Below, in pieces: positions 35,450-45,272 of a stretch of 64,000 nucleotides of DNA; the stretch's first letter is position 1; every line of letters begins with the position of its first letter. The DNA is from G963422275 sp963422275. Its GTDB lineage: Bacteria > Pseudomonadota > Alphaproteobacteria > Rhodobacterales > Rhodobacteraceae. A program made the position numbers and the translations under genes. Below the pieces are notes generated by a model, which did no database searches, had not been told where the DNA came from, and was given only the letters and a program-made list of their open reading frames with translations. The DNA lies in the NCBI GenBank assembly GCA_963422275.1, contig OY729418.1, forward strand, positions 1,178,001-1,242,000, written 5' to 3'.

Positions 35450-37183
35450 ATGAATGAAATCGATTACGGCAAGTCGACCTTGCCCAGCCGCCACGTAAGC
35501 GTTGGCCCCTCACGTGCCCCCCATCGTTCGTATTACTATGCCATGGGGTTGTCGGAAGGGGAAATTGCCCAACCCTTCGTCGGGGTTGCCACTTGCTGGA
35601 ACGAAGCGGCTCCCTGCAACATCGCTCTGAGCAGGCAGGCCCAGTCCGTCAAGCTTGGCGTGAAGTCGGCTCAAGGGACGCCGCGGGAATTCACGACGAT
35701 TACGGTAACCGACGGCATCGCCATGGGGCATGAGGGCATGAAGTCATCGCTTGCCTCCAGGGAAGCGATTGCGGACACCGTGGAGCTGACAATGCGCGGG
35801 CATTGCTACGATGCGCTCGTCGGACTCGCCGGATGTGACAAGTCACTTCCGGGAATGATGATGGCGATGGTCCGTTTGAACGTGCCTTCCGTGTTCATCT
35901 ACGGAGGATCGATACTGCCTGGCCGCGTCGACGGAAAGGACGTCACCGTTCAGGACGTGTTCGAGGCCGTGGGACAGCACCAGTCCGGCAAAATCTCGGA
36001 TGCGGCTCTGAATGCTCTCGAACGCGCGGCATGTCCGTCCGCCGGTGCCTGCGGGGGGCAGTTCACAGCTAATACGATGGCTTGTGTTTCGGAAGCCATA
36101 GGCTTGGCGCTTCCGAATTCGTCAGGTGCGCCCGCACCGTATGAAAGCCGAGACCAGCACTGCGAAGCCTCCGGTGTCGCCGTTATGAACCTGCTGAAAA
36201 AAAACATTCGTGCCCGAGATATCGTAACCCGAAAAGCACTCGAAAACGCTGCACGGGTCGTCGCTTGCACTGGCGGGTCCACCAATGCCGGGCTTCACTT
36301 GCCCGCGATTGCCCACGAAGCGGGAATTGACTTTGACCTGTTTGATGTTTGCGACATCTTTCGTGACACACCATATTTTGTCGACATGAAACCCGGCGGC
36401 AGGTACGTCGCAAAGGATCTGTATGAAGCGGGTGGAGTGCCCGTCGTCCTGAAGGAGCTTCGGAAGGCAGGACTGATTCACGAGGACTGCCTGGTCGCAA
36501 CGGGACGAACCATTGGAGATGAACTTGACCTCGTCGAGCGCGAAGCGGACGGCAAGGTGATTCATCCGGTCGAAACCCCAATCTCCGAAACTGGAGGGGT
36601 CGTAGGTCTGAAAGGCAATTTGGCGCCTGACGGAGCGATCGTGAAGGTTGCTGGAATGAGTGAAAATCAAGTAAGGTTCTCTGGCCCAGCAAGAGTTTTC
36701 GAGAACGAGGAGGAAGCCTTTGCAGCCGTCAAGAGCCGTGAGTACAGCGAAGGCGAAGTCATCGTGATCCGGAATGAGGGACCTGCCGGTGGGCCAGGCA
36801 TGCGCGAGATGCTTTCGACTACCGCTGCGCTGTCAGGCCAAGGAATGGGCAAGAAAGTGGCGTTGGTTACCGACGGACGCTTCTCAGGCGCAACCCGAGG
36901 TTTCTGCGTGGGCCATGTGGGGCCGGAGGCTGCCCATGGCGGACCCATAGCCCTGATCCGCAATGGAGACCTGATCGCGATCGACGCGATAGCGGGAACG
37001 ATCTCAGTCGAACTATCCGATGAAGAGCTTGCTTCGAGAAAGGAGAGTTGGACCGGCCCTTGCGCAACCAACTACGCATCCGGAGCACTCTGGAAATACG
37101 CTCAGCTAGTGGGTTCCACACGCACTGGCGCCGTGACGCACCCTGGAGCGAAGTCCGAGAGGCATGTTTACATGGATCTCTGA
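35450..37183 (+). CDS. ilvD: Dihydroxy-acid dehydratase
   Basis: IlvD makes the 2-keto acid precursors of valine, isoleucine and leucine by dehydrating dihydroxy acids. The 577-residue protein is full length. Cluster cysteines are visible in ATCWNEAAPCN (about residue 49), GLAGCDKSLPG (about 126) and GACGGQFTANTM (about 200), the three-Cys pattern of the [2Fe-2S] type. The Ser base region GRFSGATRGFCVGH is near residue 480. It stands alone between IS debris on both sides and appears intact, as expected for a housekeeping gene. Confidence 0.96.
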   Translation: MNEIDYGKSTLPSRHVSVGPSRAPHRSYYYAMGLSEGEIAQPFVGVATCWNEAAPCNIALSRQAQSVKLGVKSAQGTPREFTTITVTDGIAMGHEGMKSSLASREAIADTVELTMRGHCYDALVGLAGCDKSLPGMMMAMVRLNVPSVFIYGGSILPGRVDGKDVTVQDVFEAVGQHQSGKISDAALNALERAACPSAGACGGQFTANTMACVSEAIGLALPNSSGAPAPYESRDQHCEASGVAVMNLLKKNIRARDIVTRKALENAARVVACTGGSTNAGLHLPAIAHEAGIDFDLFDVCDIFRDTPYFVDMKPGGRYVAKDLYEAGGVPVVLKELRKAGLIHEDCLVATGRTIGDELDLVEREADGKVIHPVETPISETGGVVGLKGNLAPDGAIVKVAGMSENQVRFSGPARVFENEEEAFAAVKSREYSEGEVIVIRNEGPAGGPGMREMLSTTAALSGQGMGKKVALVTDGRFSGATRGFCVGHVGPEAAHGGPIALIRNGDLIAIDAIAGTISVELSDEELASRKESWTGPCATNYASGALWKYAQLVGSTRTGAVTHPGAKSERHVYMDL

Positions 37184-37539
37184 TCCATGCATCGAGCGCA
37201 CTTTCACAGCCTTTTGCGTGGAATGTGCAGATGGCGGAAAAGCAATGGTTGCCTGTTTCAAAAAGCGTTCGAAATGTGCATCGGCAATCGTTGCGGTCGT
37301 CACTTCAAGCTGGAGCGCAAAATTGTTGCGAAGCGCATCCTTTCGGTCATGAACATAGACGTTTGCAGGCTTTGAAAATTACCTGTGCAATTGTTCGGGC
37401 TGGGCACTTAAGCGCAATTCCGACCGCACTACGACCCGCCGGTTCCGTTGGCTGCTCTTGCCAGTGCGATCTTGACGAAGGTTGCTGTCGGAAGACACTC
37501 ACAGTCATTCACCGGTAACCGTCAGCTCCAGAACTGCAA
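37184..37539. other. Gap after ilvD
   Basis: No recognisable gene, and no clear terminator. Short open frames on the plus strand lack motifs. Confidence 0.35.
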
Positions 37540-37913
37540 AAATGCCCGCGACCCGGAGATGCACAAGACGAAGAAGAGGTATCGGCGGCATTTCGGAATG
37601 AAGTTGCACACCAGCAGCAGCACCCCCGGGGTCTAGTGCACCATCTGGAGGGGACGGCCGCCAACGTCGCGACCTGACGCCTTCGGGTCAGCTTCTGCAC
37701 GGCGAGGAGGAGCAAGTCCGGACTGACGCTGGCTATCGCGGGATCGGGAAGCGTGCGGAGCACGCGCATTGCGAGGTGTCGCGGCAGATTGCCATGAACC
37801 TAGGCAAGCGCCGGACGCTGGCGGAGACGGTGAAGGCCAGGGTGCGGGCACGGGTGGAGCATCCATTCCGGATCGTCAAGCGGGTGTTCGGCTGCGACAT
37901 GGTTTGCTATCGA

Positions 37914-38921
37914 ACCCCAATTCTGGATAAGAGGGGTGAGGGGGTTCCCAAATCGGGCGTGGCCTGATTCTGTATCCGCAACCAAAATCAACGGATGGGA
38001 TCCCCTCAATGAGCACCTCCATCATCGCACTGTTCTGTTGTCTCGACGACTTTGCAAAGGCCTTTGAAGAATGGGAGCGGCATCGGCTGATCGGCACAGG
38101 CCGCCAGCGCTCGCGCTCGGGCAAGCTCTCGCTCAGCGAAAGGCTCTTCATCATGGTGTTGTTTCATCTCTCGCCCTTCAAGAATTTCAAGGCCTTCTGG
38201 TTCTATGGCGTGGAGCGGAAATATCGCGACTGCTTTGGAGACCTGCCGAGCTACGGACGGTTTGTCGCCCTGATGCCGCGCTTGCCGGTTCCGTTTTGCA
38301 TCTTGATGCAATGCTTTCGCGGTGAGGAAACCGGGGTCTATTTTGTGGACAGCACCAAGCTCGCTGTCTGCCACAACGCACGGATCAACCGGAACAAGGT
38401 CTTCAAGGGACTGGCCAAGCGGGGCCGAAGCACCATGGGGTGGTTTTTCGGGTTCAAGCTGCATCTGGTCATCAACGACAAGGGTCAGGTCATGGCCGTC
38501 AAGATCACGCCTGGAAACACCGACGACCGCAAGCCGTTTGAAACCATGATTGCCGAGTTGAAAGGCAAGGCGTTCGGCGACAAAGGCTGCATTTCGAAGC
38601 CGCTTTTCCAGCGTTTGTGGCAGCAGGGCCTGCACCTGATCACTGGCATTCGCCGCAACATGAAAAACTTTCTTCTGCCCATTCTGGACAAAATCATGTT
38701 GCGGAAGCGGTTCATCATTGAAACGCTGTTCGATAAACTGAAATCAAGCATGGGATTGGAACACACACGACACCGGTCCCCAACAAATGCCTTCGTTCAT
38801 ATCCTGTCATGTCTGGCTGCCTATATTCTGGCGCAGCCAAAGGTCAAAATCGGCAAAATCGTCGTGCCAGACGCCATTCGGTGCATGCCAAAAGAAAACA
38901 GAGCTTATCCATAACTCGGGT
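37914..38921 (+). mobile_element. IS982-family insertion sequence, copy 1
   Basis: A complete 1008-bp element with ends ACCCCAATTCTGGATAAG and CTTATCCATAACTCGGGT, which are imperfect inverted repeats. It is flanked by TATCGA on both sides (37908-37913 and 38922-38927), a clear target duplication. It inserted into an IS5-type transposase remnant. The second copy at 59.9 kb differs at only about ten positions. Confidence 0.9.
38009..38914 (+). CDS. IS982-family transposase (copy 1)
   Basis: The 301-residue DDE transposase is intact. It starts MSTSIIALFCCLDDFAKAFE and contains the catalytic GVYFVDSTKLAVCHNAR (D), MAVKITPGNTDDRKP then FGDKGCISKPLF (second D) and RKRFIIETLFDKLKSSMG (E), spaced as in IS982. 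No frameshift is present, so it may still move. It starts 95 bp inside the element. Confidence 0.9.
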   Translation: MSTSIIALFCCLDDFAKAFEEWERHRLIGTGRQRSRSGKLSLSERLFIMVLFHLSPFKNFKAFWFYGVERKYRDCFGDLPSYGRFVALMPRLPVPFCILMQCFRGEETGVYFVDSTKLAVCHNARINRNKVFKGLAKRGRSTMGWFFGFKLHLVINDKGQVMAVKITPGNTDDRKPFETMIAELKGKAFGDKGCISKPLFQRLWQQGLHLITGIRRNMKNFLLPILDKIMLRKRFIIETLFDKLKSSMGLEHTRHRSPTNAFVHILSCLAAYILAQPKVKIGKIVVPDAIRCMPKENRAYP

Positions 38922-39307
38922 TATCGAGGTCTGGAAAGGAACGTGCAGCGGCTTGCGCTGCTTCCGGGCTTCTCGAACCTGATGATTGCTCAGCCGCCCC
39001 TGTCATTACAGGGGAGAAGTGTGTCCGGAATTTGCCGGACCGGCCCTGCGGGGGCTGAAACGGCGGTGATTCCGGAGCGAAAACGCTCATTTGGGGCTTC
39101 TGGACCGCCGAAAACCGGACGGTGCAGCCGAGAAGGGCAATTTCCGCAGCCAAAACCAGAAAACCCGCTCCAAATCAGAGGTTCCCTAAGGGATTGCAAT
39201 GGCCATCATCTCGGTGATGCTCTTGGCGCATGGCGTTGCTGCACCTGGGACACTCAACCATTCAAGTGCATCTCGATTGCCCTCGGGCAAGTGCCGCAGT
39301 CCTCACG

Positions 39308-40546
39308 TCATGCCTGCCGACGTTCCTTCCAAAGGCGAACGACAAAGCGATCGTCCTGCTCTTCAAGATCCGGTTCTGTGCCGTTGTGAAGCCGCATGGA
39401 CTCTATGATTCGGTTCCGTACCCCCATTCCCTGATGCTCGATGTAACGGTAGTCGCGGAGAATCTCCTTGAGCAACTCGTTGCGGGCCACCCGTACGATG
39501 CCCTCTCTCATCTTCTCTACGGTGACTCCATTAGGCAACCGGCCCGGCGAAATGACTTCGAGTCGGTCCACATATAGCGAGACCTCGATGTCGGTGCCTT
39601 CCCGCGCGTAGTCTCTATGCACGACGGCATTCACTACGGCCTCTCGTATCGCGTCAACGGGAAAGGCACGCCTTCTATGGCGACGGGCACCATCGAGCCA
39701 TGCGACGCTTCCCATGTTGCGTTTCACGAAGTCCACCGTGCGATCGATAACGCCTCCCTCCGCCACGGCCCCGCGCACCGAGACGATTGGGGACAACGGT
39801 CCACGGATTCGCTCCTCGTCGACGGTGTTGTAGTCCTTGTCAACTCCGGGAAAGGCCGCAGCGGTCACCCCCGCCTGCGGCAGACGGCGATTCGGATTCT
39901 GGCCAAAGAGAAGGAGGCCGGCAACCGAGGCGTTATCACCGTCTCCAGCTGCAACCAGCAAGTCCGAGTTGAGCAAAAGGTGTTGCCAGCCTTCGACGTC
40001 CGCCCGATGCGGCGCCGATCGCTTCATAACGTTGCGAAGGTAGTTCTCGATCCGGCCGATATCCAAGCTCTCCAAGCTCATATTTGCAACGGCCATTATC
40101 TCGTAGCGAACAAGCCTCGCAGCTTGGTAGAGCCTGCCTTCTTCCTCGCGCGTCGCTTCACGTGACTGGCTGCCTGCGCGGATGTATGTGCCCCATGCTT
40201 TTCCACGTTTGGCCTTGTGGGGCTTGCCCGGACTGTCAGCAGGGAGTTCCACGATACCGACTATGCTGCCATCCTCCATAACCATTGAAGTCCATACCGG
40301 TATCGTTGGGGGTTGAAGGTTGTTGTGAGCTATGTTCATGACCCACTCTTCCGCTTCCTTCGGGCTTCTGGTCAGCCCGGAGATTTGACCGTCATCTTCA
40401 ACCCCGAGCAGGACGATACCCCCTTCAAGGTTCAACAGCGCAGACATCGCTTTGGCAACGCCATCCGGATTGCTGTGGTCCCGCTTGAACTCAACGCTCG
40501 AGTTCTCCTGTCCAGCGATGAGTTCAAGCAACTTCGTTTTGTTCAC
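39308..40546 (-). CDS. AlbA_2 / HATPase_c_4 protein, partner of the PHP-ATPase
   Basis: The 412-residue protein has an N-terminal AlbA_2 (Schlafen-like) domain, SSVEFKRDHSNPDGVAKAM (residues 16-34) and LEGGIVLLGVEDDGQISG (about 40-57), with YIRAGSQSREAT near residue 120. A GHKL-like C-terminal half follows, with AIREAVVNAVVHRDYAREG (about 300) and SPGRLPNGVTVEKMREG (about 330). Such proteins are often annotated as transcriptional regulators or RecG-like helicases, but no helicase motifs are present. It begins 3 bp after the PHP-ATPase stop, so the two form an operon. The pairing points to an anti-phage role, by inference. Confidence 0.85.
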   Translation of the reverse strand: MNKTKLLELIAGQENSSVEFKRDHSNPDGVAKAMSALLNLEGGIVLLGVEDDGQISGLTRSPKEAEEWVMNIAHNNLQPPTIPVWTSMVMEDGSIVGIVELPADSPGKPHKAKRGKAWGTYIRAGSQSREATREEEGRLYQAARLVRYEIMAVANMSLESLDIGRIENYLRNVMKRSAPHRADVEGWQHLLLNSDLLVAAGDGDNASVAGLLLFGQNPNRRLPQAGVTAAAFPGVDKDYNTVDEERIRGPLSPIVSVRGAVAEGGVIDRTVDFVKRNMGSVAWLDGARRHRRRAFPVDAIREAVVNAVVHRDYAREGTDIEVSLYVDRLEVISPGRLPNGVTVEKMREGIVRVARNELLKEILRDYRYIEHQGMGVRNRIIESMRLHNGTEPDLEEQDDRFVVRLWKERRQA

Positions 40547-40549
40547 TGG

Positions 40550-43246
40550 TCAGAATCCGTACTTTCGGCGGCGCGTCTCAAAAGCCTCGTGACCACCCTC
40601 GAGGATTTCCTCTACGAGCTTCCGAACCATTTGTGCGTCAATCGATCCCGCATGCCCGGGCACGACACATGCCCGGCCGCCATCTGCCTCACCGGCAGCT
40701 GAGAGGCCGAGAATAAGCTCGGCGTCGCCAAGTACTGGAATGTTTGCGTTATGTGTCGAGAAGATGAACTGTCGTCGTTGCTTTTCCTCTCGCATTCGAG
40801 GAACGATGCCTTCGGTGATGAAGCGGTTGTCAAGATCGTCCTCCGGCTGGTCTATGATCAGCGGCGCACCGGACTCGAGCAACAACAATAGGAGCACAGC
40901 AGTTGCTTTCTGACCGGTCGAGAGATCTTGCAAGGAGTGCCAGATGGGTGCCTCTCCCGCTGCCGCAATGTTGAGAAGTATTTCCATCGTCGGCGCAAGG
41001 TCCAGTTCCTCGATTCGCATTAACATTTCCGGCGTTCCACCGGCGAGTCGCTTTGCCTGGCCAAGCGGAATGCCGTAGGCTTCATGTAACGCTGGCGCAC
41101 CGGACCGGCACGCTTCGACGAATTGCGTAAGCGAAAACTCTGTAAATCTGCTCAAACTCGCTACGGCCTCAGACATCCGGCCTCTTATCTCTTCGCGAAG
41201 CATCTCGTAGAGCGACTCGCGATTGCCCGCACTCGTTAATTCCACTTTTACGCGATTTCTGAGCTTCCTGGAGACGTTCACTGCTGCCAAATCGAACGCG
41301 CGAAATTCCGCTGCTTTGATATCTTCCCACTCCGCAAGCAGCGTGCGCCGCTGGCCGTCGTGCTCCTTTTCCAATCGCCGAAGAAGCGCAAGGCGCTCCT
41401 GAAGCGGGCGCAATTCCTCAATCCGGCTGCGAAGGCGAATGAATTCCTCCCCATCCACACTCGACTTTTGCAGTTCCCGAAGGATCTGCTCGTATTTGGT
41501 TTGAACGCGCTGCCTTCGAACATCCCAAGCTTTCCGCACTTGGTCGATGCCATGATCCGCCTGCTTCAGTGCAAGCGTCAAGTCGTGAGCAATGCGCTCG
41601 ATTTCCTTGCCCAAGTCGACGAGAACTTGGTTCGTGCCAGAGAGGATTTCCCTGCCTGGCAGTTTCTCCAGTGCCCGATCAGACAGAAATGCCAAGTCTA
41701 TCGGAAGTTCCTTCTGCAAAAGATCCAAGGCTTCCCGGAAAGGCGCCAGACGGTGAGGCAGAGAACCAAGCACGCGTTCCTCTCGCACGAGCAAGCTCTG
41801 CTCTTGCAGACGCTCTTCGAGGCCCACTTCCTGAAACCGTTCGAGCATTTCCTCCAGCCCGGGGAGGGCTGCAAGTCTCTCTTCTGTTGACTCAATCTCC
41901 GCCCGGGTGTCGCACAGCGCACGGCGATTCTTGGCGATCTCGTTCCGCAGCGACATCCTGCGACGGGAGAGCGACTCATCACGTTCAACGAAGCGATCAA
42001 GCAAGCGGGTGAGCTTATCGGGGCTTTTCGCAAGTTCCGAAATCTCATGCTGACCATAGGCTTCGACTCGCGGGAGGATGTCCGTGGGGGTGAGGTGAAG
42101 CACTTCCCCGCCAGCCCCCCGCACCAGCGGCGGATTCGGTATGGTACGCTCTATCCGATACTCTCGAACTCCCGGATGCTGAACGCGGACCTGAAGAGAT
42201 ATCTTGGTCCCGCTGCGCAACACATGACGGACAATCCCCTCATGTGCCTTGCGCACTTCTTCGCCGATTGGCGCGAGGCCAAGCACGGCACGAATGCTCT
42301 CGATAACGGTGGACTTGCCAGTACCTCGCCCTCCAATGAGCACGTTCAGATTGGAATTGAAAAGAAGCTTCACGCCATCGAGGAATCCCCCTTCCCAGCC
42401 TAATGACACCAGTTCCATGTGCTCGTCGAGCTTGAATTCCCCATCTTCGGGATTCAGTCGAATACGTGACCCGGGGTCCAGGAATGCTTGCCGTAGTCCG
42501 TCGATGCTGACTTCCTGCATTTTGATCCACGAGGTGGCAGCCGGGCCGTCAAGCTGCTCGGGTTTGACAATGTCCTTTGCATTCACAGCGGCGATTGAAA
42601 GTCCATGTTCCGGGGAGGGCGTGCGTCGGTAGTCGGGATTGCTATTCTTCAAGATCTGCCGGATTTCCGGCGGCAGCCCATTGACCGCCCCCGGGATCTG
42701 AACGGCCAAGAGGTTCTCGTCCTGCCAAGCGCGAATCCTGGCTTGACCCTTTAGAACCTTGAACAGACCACCGTGGCCGGTTACGTGCGCCGCTATCGAA
42801 ATTCCTCCTTGAAGGTGGACGGCCTTCAAGACACTTGCAAATTGCTTGGTGGCAGGTGCAGAAGATGGGTTGGTATCGTGAATGCCGAATTCGCCAAGAT
42901 ACCGTTCAAGGCGATCGAGTTTGGTTTTCGGTGGATAGAGGCATAGGACATGAATGCCCTCACTCGACGAAAGCTCGAACCCGGGAAAGATGTGGACTCC
43001 ACGGTCGTGCGCAACGGATTGAAACGCCGCGACAGAGCTGACGCTATTGTGATCGGTGACGGCAAGTACCTCGATGTCGCATTCAATGGCCTTTTCGACA
43101 ATAGCCTTGGCATGGCTGATAACGTCTCCATCGGATGGCTGCCCACGGAATGTGCCGCTGTAGTGCTGAGGGTTCACTTGGAGCGCACACTTGAAAAAAC
43201 GTGCGCCGGCACCAAGCCGACCGGTAGCGATACAATTTGCTGACAT
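40550..43246 (-). CDS. PHP-domain SMC-like ATPase (Ppl/TrlF-type)
   Basis: This 898-residue protein joins an N-terminal PHP-type phosphoesterase (KCALQVNPQHYSG, then DIEVLAVTDHNSVSS, GVHIFPGFELSSSEG and SIAAHVTGHGG) to an ABC/SMC-like ATPase. Walker A is IGGRGTGKST at about residue 313, followed by a long coiled coil (about 430-640) and Walker B LIIDQPEDDLDNRFI with IFSTHNANIPV near the end. This architecture is that of TrlF-family and Ppl defence ATPases. The first PHP metal motif is altered (QVNP in place of HxH), as in Ppl-like proteins as I recall them. I chose the ATG at 43246; a GTG lies two codons upstream. The frame is intact. Confidence 0.85.
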   Translation of the reverse strand: MSANCIATGRLGAGARFFKCALQVNPQHYSGTFRGQPSDGDVISHAKAIVEKAIECDIEVLAVTDHNSVSSVAAFQSVAHDRGVHIFPGFELSSSEGIHVLCLYPPKTKLDRLERYLGEFGIHDTNPSSAPATKQFASVLKAVHLQGGISIAAHVTGHGGLFKVLKGQARIRAWQDENLLAVQIPGAVNGLPPEIRQILKNSNPDYRRTPSPEHGLSIAAVNAKDIVKPEQLDGPAATSWIKMQEVSIDGLRQAFLDPGSRIRLNPEDGEFKLDEHMELVSLGWEGGFLDGVKLLFNSNLNVLIGGRGTGKSTVIESIRAVLGLAPIGEEVRKAHEGIVRHVLRSGTKISLQVRVQHPGVREYRIERTIPNPPLVRGAGGEVLHLTPTDILPRVEAYGQHEISELAKSPDKLTRLLDRFVERDESLSRRRMSLRNEIAKNRRALCDTRAEIESTEERLAALPGLEEMLERFQEVGLEERLQEQSLLVREERVLGSLPHRLAPFREALDLLQKELPIDLAFLSDRALEKLPGREILSGTNQVLVDLGKEIERIAHDLTLALKQADHGIDQVRKAWDVRRQRVQTKYEQILRELQKSSVDGEEFIRLRSRIEELRPLQERLALLRRLEKEHDGQRRTLLAEWEDIKAAEFRAFDLAAVNVSRKLRNRVKVELTSAGNRESLYEMLREEIRGRMSEAVASLSRFTEFSLTQFVEACRSGAPALHEAYGIPLGQAKRLAGGTPEMLMRIEELDLAPTMEILLNIAAAGEAPIWHSLQDLSTGQKATAVLLLLLLESGAPLIIDQPEDDLDNRFITEGIVPRMREEKQRRQFIFSTHNANIPVLGDAELILGLSAAGEADGGRACVVPGHAGSIDAQMVRKLVEEILEGGHEAFETRRRKYGF

Positions 43247-43252
43247 CGTCAC

Positions 43253-44189
43253 TTGCGTCGTACTCCCAGGTCCGCGCTGGACCTACTTCATCCCCGTGCC
43301 CAGCCTAGTCGGAATCCTCGACTAAGTCTAAGTGCTAAACCTGTCGGTGAAGCTCTTCAGGACTCAGCTTGCAACAGGGAATCCTGCACAATTCCCAAGC
43401 ATGGCCGTTCGGTCAGGCGACAAGTGATGTCGTAGAGCCAAGTGTGTTGGCCCGATTGACACAACTTGTCTAGCTCAGCACCACTCAGGACGATACACTC
43501 GGAACATGCACGGCCATTGACCTCGATGCAACGCCTCTCGTCAGTGGACCCTTCGGACCGAACGTCGCAAAGCCCTCCATCGCAACTAATGTTCGCAGGG
43601 CACACCTTTGACTGCGCAGCTCATAATCAGCCCCATGACAGTGGATTCGACCTTTTCGTCGCTGTGCATCGAGACCCCTTCGCAGTGCGCTCGTCTCCGC
43701 CATCGATCATTGCGGTAGCAACAGGAGCAATGACGGCTTCAATCAGTGGCCCAAGGAGGTTAATGGACAGCTTAAGCATGAGTTCCAGTTTCTTCAGTCT
43801 TTACGCCTTCCTCGTGACCAGTTGCTCAATCCGATCACGAAGACAATCGCAATCTTCGGTATCTAGTTTCCAAAACAGCCACCCTTGTCGGGGGCAATTC
43901 AGTTACTCATGAAGTTCAAAAGTCAGGTCCGTGCAAGTCATGTTCAGTTATTGCCAACGGGGATTGCACTTGTCGAACTAGGCAGATCTCACTTGTTGAA
44001 GCTTCCGATCGGTGATCTGCTCGTACGCTCACGCCTGTACCTCCTTGGCTGACATAGGCACCATCTCAGATGCCGGAATGTCCACGCCGGGCGTGTTGCA
44101 ATTCAGCAGGTAGGCCAGAGAGGTGTGCAAGTCAAGGTTATCTTGACAGCAGGGCAATCGCTTTTCAATTTTCCCGTTTGGCGGCGGCG
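43253..44189. other. Gap upstream of the PHP-ATPase operon
   Basis: No confident gene. A minus-strand frame at 43357-43605 (82 codons, eight Cys) has no recognisable motif, and another minus-strand frame near 43780-43640 (MLKLSINLLGPLIEAVIAPV) could be a remnant; neither is convincing. The operon promoter must lie in this region. Confidence 0.35.
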
Positions 44190-44381
44190 CAGCAGCGGCG
44201 CGGTGTCCCGGGGCAAGGCGAGCGGAAACTGAACCGCTATCCCCGTCGTCGCGGCGCCCTGCACATCCAGACTTCCAGCGGCCGCCACAGCCGGATCAAG
44301 GGCTTCCGAGGCATCGTCATCAAGCGCCTGAACAGCTATCCAAGGTGGTTCCATCTCGTCGCGCTCGGCAGGCATCCATAG
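44190..44381 (+). pseudogene. Transposase C-terminal fragment
   Basis: The plus strand reads GERKLNRYPRRRGALHIQTS, then SGRHSRIKGFRGIVIKRLNS and YPRWFHLVALGRHP. The SGRHSRIKGF and WFHLVALGR segments are familiar from transposase C-termini, but I cannot name the family with confidence. The rest of the element is absent. Confidence 0.4.
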
Positions 44382-44885
44382 CCGAGAACCTGCCTCGCAG
44401 CCGCCAGCGCCAGGACAAGTCTACGATTCATGAATTGAGCCAAAGGAAACCTCTAGCATCTGCGGATGTGGGTGCATTCCGGGATCTGGCCTGATGATTT
44501 TGGTGTCTTGGCAACAAAGTTCGGACATTCAATCCCGATAGGTGGAATTCGAGAGGTTCCTTAAACAGTTGAGGATTGTCGTGGCCCGCAGGGTCTTCCG
44601 CGGTTTTCACTGCAAAGCCAACTAAGGGCGGCGCATGTGTATAACATCAGCGGTATAGTTGGGAATGTGTTCACTCCCGATAACCATCGGGAAAGGCGCG
44701 AATGGAGTGAACGCAGCAATTAAACGGTGAGTGGCGGAACAAACAGGAGGCCGCTCCAATGGACTTTTATCTTGTTGACCCGACAGATGCGCCTTTCCCT
44801 GCAGCGATGCGGGGAGACCTGCGACCAAGTGCGTCATTCACGGCATCATCCGATGATCGACGGCACTTGCAGCGGACCGTCGCCG

Positions 44886-45110
44886 ACAGGAACCAGACGC
44901 AGAAGCAGGCGTGGCGCACGCGCATCATCCCGCTCACCGACCAAGGCTTGGGTACCAGGGCAGCCGGCCAGACCAGACATTGCCTTTGATGCTGGCGCAG
45001 GAAGGCATTGAAGGCCTGCTTCGGGACAGAAGGACGCGCCCGTCCGGCAACAAGTCGGTGGCGGGCGGGAAGGTTGCGAAATCGCGCGGCTCACTCAAGA
45101 GCCGCTGGAA
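44886..45110 (+). pseudogene. IS630-type transposase N-terminal fragment
   Basis: One frame reads QKQAWRTRIIPLTDQGLGT and another LAQEGIEGLLRDRRTRPSG. They match the N-terminal helix-turn-helix region of IS630-family transposases, where RARIIL and GVxGLLRDKTRPSR are typical. There is a frameshift between the two and the catalytic domain is missing. It lies just downstream of phnM. Confidence 0.5.
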
Positions 45111-45272
45111 GATGCGCGTGGTGACGTCGAACGATGAGAGGAGCCAGATCCAAGTGCTTGACCTTGCATCTCACCCCAACCTCGAGAGGGTAATCGCCGC
45201 AAGAGAGCGCGAGTGCCAGACATTGAAATTGTTCGATCCTGTCAGTCGCATGACGATCAGCAACGTGGAAGC

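Larger units (their letters stand above)
37540..39190 (+). pseudogene. IS5-type transposase fragment split by IS982
   Basis: Left of the IS982 copy the plus strand reads PEMHKTKKRYRRHFGMKLH, frameshifted sequence, then SRQIAMNLGKRRTLAETVKA and VEHPFRIVKRVFGCDMVCYR. Right of it the frame resumes LERNVQRLALLPGFSNLMIA. Joined, these give the C-terminal half of an IS5-family transposase (the VEHPFRxxKxxFG and LxxLxxxSNLxxA segments). The element ends in CAGAGGTTCC at about 39188 followed by CTAA, an IS5-type CTAR target. The N-terminal half is missing and the middle is frameshifted. Confidence 0.7.

Noticed and set aside
43357..43605. Cys-containing small protein upstream of the PHP-ATPase operon
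   Set aside because: No ribosome binding site or family match, and the Cys pattern is irregular.
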